Assembly: GCA_027886865.1 (NCBI GenBank)
Contig: JAPCJR010000042.1
Location: 1 to 5,019 of the forward strand
Reading direction: 5' to 3'
From: Nitrososphaerota archaeon
GTDB taxonomy: Archaea; Thermoproteota; Nitrososphaeria; Nitrososphaerales; UBA183
DNA length: 5,019 nt
Shown: positions 1-5,019 of the stretch, in pieces
Position numbering within the stretch: position 1 is the stretch's first letter
Layout: each line of letters starts with the position of its first letter
Program-made: the position numbers and the translations under genes
The notes under the pieces: model-generated
Told to the model about the DNA's origin: nothing
Databases searched by the model: none
The model's input: the letters and a program-made list of their open reading frames with translations, nothing else

Positions 1-2
1 CG

Positions 3-191
3 CTGGTCAGCTCGTACGACCAAGCGTTCACCGTAATGGTCGGACTGCTCGTGGTAGCATTCGTATTCGCGCTGTTCCTGAAGGGGCATCTCCCGAAGGG
101 ACCTGCGAAGGAGACAGCTGCGCCCGAAGTCGGGCCGCAAAGCACGGAGCCAGTGCCTGCGACGATCGATGGTCCCGTCAAGGGCGCCTGA
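3..191 (+). CDS. C-terminal fragment of a probable MFS-type transporter
   Basis: This reading frame is open from the left edge and ends at a TGA at 189-191, giving 62 residues; the start lies outside the window. Residues 1-8 are polar (LVSSYDQA). A strongly hydrophobic stretch of about 18 residues follows (roughly 9-26, including VGLLVVAFVFALFL). Next comes a basic KGHLPKG turn, then a hydrophilic tail rich in Pro, Glu and Ala. One last membrane helix, a positive flank and a disordered cytoplasmic tail is how MFS drug and metabolite exporters typically end, and the 'F-V-F-A-L-F-L-K' ending resembles them. That family is inferred from the tail alone; another polytopic membrane protein is possible. 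The next gene starts 103 bases downstream behind its own TATA-like box, so they are probably not one transcript unit. Confidence 0.6.
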   Translation: MVSSYDQAFTVMVGLLVVAFVFALFLKGHLPKGPAKETAAPEVGPQSTEPVPATIDGPVKGA

Positions 192-232
192 GTCTGCCGT
201 CAGTCGCGCCCTGAGCAACGGCCGGGGCTCCG

Positions 233-240
233 CTTATAAT
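233..240 (+). promoter_or_regulatory. TATA-like box for the isomerase gene
   Basis: The octamer CTTATAAT is an AT-rich island in a GC-rich gap. It would place transcription start near 262-265, leaving a leader of about 30 bases before the ATG at 295. GTGA at 284-287, seven bases before the ATG, is only a weak ribosome-binding match. TATAAT (235-240) is also a perfect bacterial -10 hexamer, but no good -35 lies about 17 bases upstream, and the rest of the window points to an archaeal reading. Confidence 0.5.
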
Positions 241-294
241 CAAGAGATCTGGTCCAGAGAAACTAACTGTGCCGAAAACCGAAGTGACAGTCCG

Positions 295-1200
295 ATGAAG
301 ATAGGGTCCAGCGTGCTTCAATGGGGGCTCGGGATAGACGAAGCGACGAGGGCCACCTGGGACGGCAGAGTATGGAACATCACCCTAAGGGAGGCCGTCC
401 ACGAAATCTCGAAACTGGGCTACCCCGGGTTCGACTGCACCGAAGGCGACCTTGTGCCGTTCCGCACGCGAGTCGGGGAGGTCAGGAAGATGACGGCGGA
501 CAATAATATCCAGTTCGTATCAGTTTGGAACACCCTGCTCCCGAAGAAGCTCGCGCCGTCCGAAAAGGTGAGGATCAACCCGAGATTGCCCATGAACGAC
601 CCTCGGCAGTTCACAAAGATATGCGTCAAGGAGGTCGCACCCGAGGCAGTCAGGAAGGACTTGCGGGAGAAACTAAGATTCCTGGACATGGTCGACAAGA
701 TGGGCGGCGAGGTCCTGACCTACGGAGGCCCGTTCATCGCGAGAGAAGACGTCCGCGACCAGTCCTACCGACTTATCGGCGAGATGCTGAACGAACTGGG
801 CGAGGAACTCAAAAAGCGGGGCATGAGGCTCGCATACCACGTGCACCTCTCGACCCTGCTGCAGGATTCAACTGACGTCGAGAAGCTCTATGCATATGCA
901 GACAAGAGATTGGTTGGTCTATGCTTGGATACCGCTCACTTGACCGCGGCTGGAGAAGACATCTCCCGCTTCATCGGGGACTACTCTGACCGCATAGCTC
1001 ACGTACACTTGAAGGACGAGCGGGGCGGACGGTTCGTCGAGCTGGGCACAGGCACGATAGACATAGCGGGGACCATCAAGACGCTCCGAAGCATCGGCTA
1101 TCGACACTGGGGGATGGTTGAGCTCGATGTTCCCAACGGTCTTCCCCTTGATTCGGCCAAGGTCAGCAAGAAGTACCTCGACGCCATCGCAAGACGATGA
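295..1200 (+). CDS. Sugar phosphate isomerase/epimerase, xylose-isomerase-like TIM barrel
   Basis: The protein has 301 residues, normal for this superfamily (IolE-type dehydratases, hydroxypyruvate isomerases, tagatose-type epimerases), whose members use a divalent metal to isomerise, epimerise or dehydrate sugars and inositol derivatives in the cytoplasm. The N-terminus MKIGSSVLQWG is a typical first strand, followed by the EAVHEISKLGYPGFDC helix-strand unit (33-48). Late-barrel motifs are clear: AYHVH (180-184), LCLDTAHL (209-216), HVHLKDE (236-242) and GMVELD (273-278). Asp212, His238 and Glu277 are likely metal ligands. ELGTGTIDIAGTIKTLRSIGY (249-269) matches the usual segment before the last strand. 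I chose ATG 295 because the frame upstream of it (back to 169) overlaps the transporter, crosses the TATA-like box and reads as low-complexity sequence. The substrate cannot be told. The AYHVH strand resembles the HPH strand of inosose dehydratases, but that is only a hint. Confidence 0.88.
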   Translation: MKIGSSVLQWGLGIDEATRATWDGRVWNITLREAVHEISKLGYPGFDCTEGDLVPFRTRVGEVRKMTADNNIQFVSVWNTLLPKKLAPSEKVRINPRLPMNDPRQFTKICVKEVAPEAVRKDLREKLRFLDMVDKMGGEVLTYGGPFIAREDVRDQSYRLIGEMLNELGEELKKRGMRLAYHVHLSTLLQDSTDVEKLYAYADKRLVGLCLDTAHLTAAGEDISRFIGDYSDRIAHVHLKDERGGRFVELGTGTIDIAGTIKTLRSIGYRHWGMVELDVPNGLPLDSAKVSKKYLDAIARR

Positions 1201-1280
1201 AGACCCAGCATCCAAAGACCATTCGACCCTGGCTCCCGCCGACGCCGAAGACTCGAAGTACACGAGACGAACCCGTAGTG
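1201..1280. other. Convergent gap between the isomerase and ferritin-like genes
   Basis: This gap of 80 bases separates two genes that end facing each other. It has no run of four or more T on either strand and no strong hairpin that I can see, so termination probably happens inside the opposing gene or through a weak signal. A short frame that starts on the isomerase stop (ATGA at 1197-1200) crosses it, but its product is basic, proline-rich and does not look like a real protein. Confidence 0.4.
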
Positions 1281-2558
1281 TCACGCGCCGGCGTGCACTT
1301 CGAGCTTGGAGGCCAGGTCACTGAGCGACGCGCTTACTGGTTCAAGTTTGCCTTCCGCGCTCTTTGGGACCTTCAGCTTGGTTGAGAAGTCCGCCAGTTC
1401 GGTGAGCCGTTCGTGAAGGATCACCCAGGCTGCTTGCCTATGCGGAAGGACATAGGAAACCCTTCGATAGACCTCGAATGCGGGGCCGGCGGTCTTCCCC
1501 GGATGGTCCGGCCCGACAGGGAGCGTCGTCATGAGCCGACCGAGGGGCCGCAATACCTGCGACATCAACCCGACGGCCGAGTCTGAGAGAGTCCCGAGCT
1601 CGTCCTGCGAGGTGTCTACGTGCAGGAAGTACCTCGTCAGGATCTGCATGGCGGTCTCGTAGGAGGCGTTGAACAGCTCCGCGACCTTAAGGGTGAAGGG
1701 GTCTGATATCGTGACAATGGGGTCGGTGATGTCGGCGTGGTTCTTGACATAGGCCGGTATGACGGGGTTGGCTGGCTCGAAGGCCGGGTTTCCTGACGTT
1801 ACTTCGCGTAACTCGTCATGGACCTTGAGGAACTTGCCGAAGTGCGCCTTCTTCCAGTCGCCCCTCGCCCCCTCTCCCTCGACGATTATGGTCTCGACCG
1901 CCTTCGCGGCCGACTTCAGGTCGTGCACCGTCACCAGTTCGGGCCATCCGAACGACTCCTCCGTCGCCTGGGTCCGCGTCGAGCCCACGAACAGCCGTTT
2001 CTCTCCGTATTTCTCGGCCAGACGGACGAGCCCCTTTTCGATCCCCCGGTAGAGGTGGCCGATCGTCGAGAACTCCTGTGTGGCTGGGACGAGCTCAAGG
2101 TGGTCGCGGACTTTGGAACGTTCAAGCTTCCTCGAGAGCGACTTGGCGTCCCGCATGGCCATGCCCTCGGGTCTCTCTAGGTAGAGGAAGTGGCGCAGCG
2201 CCTGTTCTCCGAAGGGGAGCAGGACCATCTGCATCGCCGATGCGAAGTATTTCGAATGGACCGGAAAGTTCGGCCGCAGGAAGTGGGGCGCGGCGCCTAT
2301 CGATGTTAGCAGGTTGTTCACTAGCGAAAGGTGGAGCATCTCCTGGACGGCCACCTCGGATACCGCTCTGTCCCACTGCCCCACCAAAGCCAGTTCCTTG
2401 GAGTCCAAACCTTGGCCCTCCTCGTGCTTGATGCTGAAGGCGGCGTAGAGATATCCGCACATCACCATCTGCTCGAGAGTCGCCGCTTCAGAGAGGATGA
2501 AGGTGAGTTCCTCCCTGTCGTCTATGATAATTTCCTTCTCTCGGCGGAGAGGAGGCAT
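1281..2558 (-). CDS. Ferritin-like protein, iminophenyl-pyruvate dimer synthase-like (VioB/RebD-type domain)
   Basis: The protein has 425 residues from an ATG read leftward at 2558 to a TGA at 1283-1281. The N-terminal half carries the marks of the ferritin-like domain first known from VioB, RebD and StaD: ATLEQMVMCGYLYAAFSIK (26-44), then AVSEVAVQEMLHLSLVNNLL (65-84) and SIGAAPHFLRPNFP (86-99). Glu29 and the ExxH pair Glu73/His76 are candidate metal ligands. The second half of the bundle includes VETIIVEGEG (221-230), followed by KAHFGKF (237-243), where Glu227, Glu229 and His239 are candidates. In the known pathways such enzymes couple two imine units made by an amino-acid oxidase, but many stand-alone relatives have no known reaction, and no oxidase partner is in this window. 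The remaining C-terminal part (about 285-425) is mostly helical and unassigned. The frame stays open upstream to 3017, but that stretch is antisense to the TPR gene and looks unrelated, so ATG 2558 is preferred. Confidence 0.82.
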   Translation of the reverse strand: MPPLRREKEIIIDDREELTFILSEAATLEQMVMCGYLYAAFSIKHEEGQGLDSKELALVGQWDRAVSEVAVQEMLHLSLVNNLLTSIGAAPHFLRPNFPVHSKYFASAMQMVLLPFGEQALRHFLYLERPEGMAMRDAKSLSRKLERSKVRDHLELVPATQEFSTIGHLYRGIEKGLVRLAEKYGEKRLFVGSTRTQATEESFGWPELVTVHDLKSAAKAVETIIVEGEGARGDWKKAHFGKFLKVHDELREVTSGNPAFEPANPVIPAYVKNHADITDPIVTISDPFTLKVAELFNASYETAMQILTRYFLHVDTSQDELGTLSDSAVGLMSQVLRPLGRLMTTLPVGPDHPGKTAGPAFEVYRRVSYVLPHRQAAWVILHERLTELADFSTKLKVPKSAEGKLEPVSASLSDLASKLEVHAGA

Positions 2559-2582
2559 GTGCCCCGAGCCGTGTAGTTTCGC

Positions 2583-2590
2583 ATTAAAAG
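2583..2590 (-). promoter_or_regulatory. TATA-like box for the ferritin-like gene
   Basis: Read on the minus strand this is CTTTTAAT. Its centre lies about 28 bases upstream of the ATG at 2558, so the transcript would start at or within a few bases of the start codon and be essentially leaderless. This fits the absence of a Shine-Dalgarno match before that ATG. The AT-rich patch at 2625-2634 is a second possible box for this direction and would give a leader of about 40 bases. Confidence 0.5.
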
Positions 2591-2620
2591 CCTTGCTCGG
2601 ATTGCAAGGAATCAAGTCGA

Positions 2621-2645
2621 ATCCAAATATATATCTAACTTGGAT
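2621..2645. repeat. Inverted repeat around the TATA-like box, possible operator
   Basis: ATCCAA at 2621-2626 and its exact reverse complement TTGGAT at 2640-2645 are separated by 13 bases, with arm centres 19 bases apart. The left arm overlaps the start of the AAATATATAT box. A dimeric regulator bound here would cover the TATA element of the TPR gene and could also affect the ferritin-like gene. The arms are short and chance is not excluded. Confidence 0.35.
2625..2634 (+). promoter_or_regulatory. TATA-like box for the TolB-N/TPR gene
   Basis: AAATATATAT is the most AT-rich stretch in the window. With normal archaeal spacing, transcription would start near 2655-2660, just before the ATG at 2664. 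A start at TTG 2640 would then lie upstream of the transcript start, which argues against it. Confidence 0.6.
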
Positions 2646-2663
2646 GTCAAGTTCGACGTCTTG

Positions 2664-4496
2664 ATGCCCGCGGAAGACACGGAGGTTGGGCCCGAAGCCA
2701 TGGACAGACAGACGATCGCGATTCTCCCGTTCAAGAATATGAGCTCCGACCCGGAGAACGAGTATTTCGCAGATGGGATCACAGAAGAGCTCATTATCGC
2801 CCTCTCGGCGATCGACCGGCTCAAGGTCATATCGAGGACGTCTGCGATGCAGTACAAGACCAGCTCGAAGGGGGTCATCGACATCGCGCGAGAGCTGACC
2901 GCAGACACCGTGGTCGAGGGAAGCGTCAGGAAAGCCGCGAACAGGGTGAGGATATCGGTCCAGCTCATAGACGGGCGAGACGAGGGGCACCTTTGGACAC
3001 AGACCTACGACAAACAACTGGACGACATCTTCGCCGTGCAGAGCGAGATAGCGGAGAAGGTCGTCGAGGCCCTGAAGGTCAAGCTACAAGAGTCGGAGAG
3101 ACGGAATCTCAAGAAGAGCCGGACGTCAAGCTCGGAGGCGTACACGCTCTACCTGAAGGGAAGGTATCATCTAACTCGATACTCGGAAGGAGAGGTCAGG
3201 AAGGCCGCGGAGCTCTTCGATCAGGCCACGAAACTCGACCCGCATTTCGCGTCCGCATATGCGATGTCCGCGCAATGCGACATGTTCCTGGGTTTCTTCG
3301 GGTTCGTCGCCCCTGGCGAAGGGTTCGAGAAGGCCAGACCGCTATTGAGGCGGGCCATCGAGATGGACGACCATCTGGACATAGCGCACATGCTGATGGG
3401 GAGGCTGCTGATGGACGCAGATTGGGACTGGTCCGGCGCGGAGGCCGAATTCAAACGTGCCATCGCCATGAGCCCGAACAGCGCCGAAGCCCACTATCGA
3501 TACGCGCTGCTCCTGAACAACCTGCTGAGGAACGCCGAAGCGCTCGCGGAGATAAAGACGGCCGAGGAACTTGACCCGCTCTCCGTCGCAGTCGGTCAGG
3601 TGGCCGGCTCGATACTCAATAATGCCGGAAGGGTTCGCGAAGCGATAGAGCGATTCAAGAGGGCCATCGAGATCGACCCCTACACTGCCTTCGCGCACGA
3701 CAACCTGGGCCTCGCCTACTGTCAGGAAGGAAAGTTTGACGAAGGCGTGGACGAAATCAAGAAGGCGATGGAGCTCGACCCGAACAATGTGAATTTCATG
3801 ACGGACCTCTGCTACGTGTACGCGAGCGCCGGGAGGTCCCGCGAGGCCAGAGAGGTCCTAGCGCGGGTCGAGGCGGTTCAACGAAACAATGGTGCCGTCC
3901 GGGTCCCCCCTATGGCGCTCGCGGGCATGTATGCCTGCCTGGGGGAGACCGACAAGGCGTTTGAGTGGTTGCAGAACGCGTTCTCAGAGCACTCGCCCTA
4001 CCTCTGCACGCTGAGAGTCGAGAAACAGTTCGACCGCATCAGGACCGACCCCAGGTTCGTCGCGCTGCTCGACAAGGTGGGCTTGGGACAAAAGGTAGCG
4101 ATACCTGAAGGCGCTCAGACGCTCATCAAGGAAAGCAAGGCGGACAAACTGGCGTCGAACCTCCTGAAATCCGGGTATCGCCGCGTCGAGGACAAGCTGC
4201 CCATCGTGTTGGGGCAGAACCTCAGCTTCCGATTGATAGCGTACAACGAGGACAGTTCGCAGTACATAGTGTGCGATTACTGCGAGCAAGCCACGAAACC
4301 GATGGTGGAGGGGCTCCTCGAAAAGCTGAAGGAGCTAGCTCGCTCGAACTTCGACTATAGGGTCAGGATGGGGGTGCTGCTCTCGGAGTCGGAGCCTCCG
4401 GTTGATGTGAAAGAATATGCGGACAAGCTTGCGGGGTCCAAATACTCTCTCCACGTCGTCTCCAACCCTGACGAGGTGAACGGACATGTTCCTTGA
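2664..4496 (+). CDS. TolB-N/FlgO-like domain and TPR-repeat protein with an unassigned C-terminal domain
   Basis: The protein has 610 residues and three parts. Residues 14 to about 138 match the TolB-N/FlgO-like domain often found in bacterial adenylate-cyclase and regulator proteins: TIAILPFKNMSSDPENEYF (17-35), DGITEELI (37-44), LKVISRTS (53-60) and ADTVVEGSVRK (80-90). About eight TPR or TPR-like repeats cover 155-445, the clearest ending in AIEIDP (334-339) and AMELDP (368-373), and suggest a protein-binding scaffold. FDRIRTDPRFVALLDKVGL (456-474) is the usual closing segment of this architecture. Residues 476-610 are an extra alpha/beta-looking domain with a CDYC motif (537-540) that I do not recognise. 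No cyclase, kinase, DNA-binding domain, signal peptide or membrane helix is seen, so a cytoplasmic scaffold or sensor role is inferred. The start is uncertain: ATG 2664 fits a leaderless transcript, ATG 2700 has GGAGGT 13 bases upstream, and TTG 2640 is less likely. The stop lies inside the next gene. Confidence 0.85.
   Translation: MPAEDTEVGPEAMDRQTIAILPFKNMSSDPENEYFADGITEELIIALSAIDRLKVISRTSAMQYKTSSKGVIDIARELTADTVVEGSVRKAANRVRISVQLIDGRDEGHLWTQTYDKQLDDIFAVQSEIAEKVVEALKVKLQESERRNLKKSRTSSSEAYTLYLKGRYHLTRYSEGEVRKAAELFDQATKLDPHFASAYAMSAQCDMFLGFFGFVAPGEGFEKARPLLRRAIEMDDHLDIAHMLMGRLLMDADWDWSGAEAEFKRAIAMSPNSAEAHYRYALLLNNLLRNAEALAEIKTAEELDPLSVAVGQVAGSILNNAGRVREAIERFKRAIEIDPYTAFAHDNLGLAYCQEGKFDEGVDEIKKAMELDPNNVNFMTDLCYVYASAGRSREAREVLARVEAVQRNNGAVRVPPMALAGMYACLGETDKAFEWLQNAFSEHSPYLCTLRVEKQFDRIRTDPRFVALLDKVGLGQKVAIPEGAQTLIKESKADKLASNLLKSGYRRVEDKLPIVLGQNLSFRLIAYNEDSSQYIVCDYCEQATKPMVEGLLEKLKELARSNFDYRVRMGVLLSESEPPVDVKEYADKLAGSKYSLHVVSNPDEVNGHVP
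2681..2686 (+). promoter_or_regulatory. Possible ribosome binding site favouring the later start of the TPR gene
   Basis: GGAGGT precedes the in-frame ATG at 2700 by 13 bases, longer than the usual 5-9. If used, it would remove 12 poorly conserved acidic residues, and the protein would begin only three residues before the TIAILPF strand of the TolB-N-like domain, as many relatives do. Confidence 0.3.
4473..4479 (+). promoter_or_regulatory. Shine-Dalgarno site of the small membrane protein gene
   Basis: GAGGTGA is a seven-base match to the complement of the 16S rRNA tail, placed six bases before the ATG at 4486 and inside the end of the TPR gene. It supports translation of the overlapping gene from the same transcript and confirms its start. 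Confidence 0.75.
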
Positions 4497-4806
4497 CACC
4501 CTGCTGGGCTCCGGGATCGTGGTCGTGGCAATCGTACTCTCGTTTGTGCCTCTGATAGAGTCTCTGAGATCCCAGGGCGTACGCGTCCCCGAAAGGCTGA
4601 TCAGGAACCTTGCACGGATAGGCAAGATCTTCCTGTTCTATGCCGTCTACACGTCGATCGTGCTGTATTTCGAATACTACGTGACCGCTGACCCGCTCGC
4701 GCAGTTCTATCCCTTCCTGGATGCAGTGTCCCTGGGCATCTTCCTCTACATGATATACCGGATCGTCCAGCTGTTCTCCAGCCTGACGACGAAGAAGGCA
4801 ACCTAG
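4486..4806 (+). CDS. Small three-helix membrane protein of unknown function
   Basis: This 106-residue protein is not one I recognise. Three hydrophobic segments stand out: about 5-24 (LLGSGIVVVAIVLSFVPLI), 47-66 (KIFLFYAVYTSIVLYFEYYV) and 76-98 (PFLDAVSLGIFLYMIYRIV). A basic loop lies between the first two (about 27-46, with five Arg and one Lys), and the C-terminus is also basic (TTKKAT). By the positive-inside rule, both the first loop and the C-terminus would face the cytoplasm, with the short acidic YYVTADP loop outside. It has no signal peptide or known catalytic motif. Its ATG overlaps the end of the TPR gene by 11 bases behind a strong ribosome binding site, so the two are almost certainly co-transcribed and probably act together, for example as a membrane anchor for the TPR scaffold. 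That partnership is inferred. Confidence 0.8.
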   Translation: MFLDTLLGSGIVVVAIVLSFVPLIESLRSQGVRVPERLIRNLARIGKIFLFYAVYTSIVLYFEYYVTADPLAQFYPFLDAVSLGIFLYMIYRIVQLFSSLTTKKAT

Positions 4807-4855
4807 CCTCAAGTTCGACGCCGATACTCCGCCTTGAGGGCCTTTTTCGAAGGCC
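4807..4855 (+). terminator. Hairpins and T-run after the TPR/membrane-protein pair
   Basis: Right after the TAG at 4804-4806, CCTCAAG (4807-4813) pairs exactly with CTTGAGG (4833-4839) across 19 bases. GGCCTT (4839-4844) pairs with AAGGCC (4850-4855) across the loop TTTCG. A run of five T at 4843-4847 gives a plus-strand release signal of the kind archaeal RNA polymerase uses. The minus strand has no T-run here, so termination of the convergent dehydrogenase gene would have to rely on the hairpin or on later sequence. Confidence 0.5.
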
Positions 4856-4861
4856 GCCTTG

Positions 4862-5019
4862 TCAGGTTCCGTCGTTGTTTCCCACAGTTATGACTACGTT
4901 TCCCGTTTTTTGACCCGTCTCGACGTACTTGTAGGCCTCGATGATCTGTCCCAGCGGATAGCGTCTATCGATGACCGGTTTGTACTTTCCCGCCTCGATG
5001 AGCTCTTTGAAGAAGAGCA
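4862..5019 (-). CDS. C-terminal fragment of a zinc-type alcohol dehydrogenase/quinone oxidoreductase (MDR) family protein
   Basis: The frame is open from the right edge and ends at a TGA read leftward at 4864-4862, giving the last 51 residues; the start lies outside the window. The segment [20 protein letters not shown], then [19 protein letters not shown], is the standard C-terminal end of medium-chain dehydrogenase/reductases: a helix, 'G.+.PVID..YPL..', a helix with 'A..Y.E.G...GN', and a final 'VVI.V' strand. These enzymes oxidise or reduce alcohols, aldehydes or enones with NAD(P)H in the cytoplasm. The fragment lies within the catalytic domain but lacks the zinc-binding and Rossmann motifs, so neither zinc dependence nor substrate can be judged. 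It converges on the membrane-protein gene with a gap of 55 bases. Confidence 0.85.
   Translation of the reverse strand, partial: LFFKELIEAGKYKPVIDRRYPLGQIIEAYKYVETGQKTGNVVITVGNNDGT

Noticed and set aside
169..294. Upstream extension of the isomerase by 42 residues from an ATG at 169.
   Set aside because: It overlaps the end of the transporter gene, runs through the TATA-like box and has a Ser/Arg-rich sequence unlike the family; the usual first strand begins at ATG 295.
1197..1385. Plus-strand frame of 62 residues whose ATG overlaps the isomerase stop (ATGA).
   Set aside because: The overlap looks like translational coupling, but there is no clear ribosome binding site, the product is basic and proline-rich, and over half of it is antisense to the coding end of the ferritin-like gene.
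1759..2180. Open frames on the plus strand across the ferritin-like gene.
   Set aside because: They are antisense shadows that are expected in GC-rich coding DNA; the minus strand carries the recognisable domain.
2559..3017. Upstream extension of the ferritin-like gene by 153 residues in the same minus-strand frame.
   Set aside because: It is antisense to the well-supported TPR gene over most of its length, crosses the promoter region, and its translation is rich in Arg, Asp and Val with no domain signature; the recognised ferritin-like domain starts after ATG 2558.
2647..4820. Exact 12-base repeat TCAAGTTCGACG at 2647-2658 and 4809-4820, bracketing the TPR/membrane-protein pair.
   Set aside because: By count, roughly one chance 12-base match is expected in 5 kb, and both copies fit local explanations (promoter-proximal sequence and a hairpin). 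It does not extend further and there is no other sign of a mobile unit.
1..5019. tRNA, rRNA, CRISPR arrays, insertion sequences and integration sites.
   Set aside because: No cloverleaf-like pattern, regularly spaced repeat, transposase or recombinase motif was seen on either strand.

Overview
The window looks archaeal. It is GC-rich, yet its genes favour AGG and AGA arginine codons and ATA isoleucine codons. AT-rich TATA-like boxes sit about 25-30 bases ahead of likely transcript starts, and one internal gene carries a Shine-Dalgarno match, GAGGTGA. The lineage cannot be fixed from 5 kb; an uncultured GC-rich archaeon (for example Thermoplasmatota- or Bathyarchaeia-like) is a guess.

Layout, left to right. 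(1) 3-191 (+) is the C-terminal tail of an integral membrane transporter, probably of the major facilitator superfamily (MFS). (2) 295-1200 (+) is a TIM-barrel sugar phosphate isomerase/epimerase of the xylose-isomerase-like (AP endonuclease 2) superfamily, with its own TATA-like box. (3) 1281-2558 (-) converges on it and encodes a stand-alone ferritin-like protein resembling the iminophenyl-pyruvate dimer synthase (VioB/RebD-type) domain family. (4) 2559-2663 is a short divergent promoter region with a TATA-like box for each direction and an inverted repeat around one of them. (5) 2664-4496 (+) is a 610-residue protein with a TolB-N/FlgO-like domain, about eight tetratricopeptide (TPR) repeats and an unrecognised C-terminal domain of about 135 residues. 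(6) 4486-4806 (+) overlaps it by 11 bases and encodes a small protein with three predicted membrane segments. (7) 4807-4861 is a convergent gap with two hairpins and a T-run. (8) 4862-5019 (-) is the C-terminal end of a zinc-type alcohol dehydrogenase/quinone oxidoreductase (MDR) family protein.

The transporter, isomerase and dehydrogenase are ordinary accessory-metabolism genes, and nothing in the sequence ties them into one pathway. The most distinctive unit is the translationally coupled TolB-N/TPR plus membrane-protein pair, divergent from the ferritin-like gene. Its N-terminal architecture is one best known from bacteria, here placed behind archaeal-type signals and extended by a domain I cannot assign. 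No RNA genes, CRISPR arrays or insertion sequences were seen.
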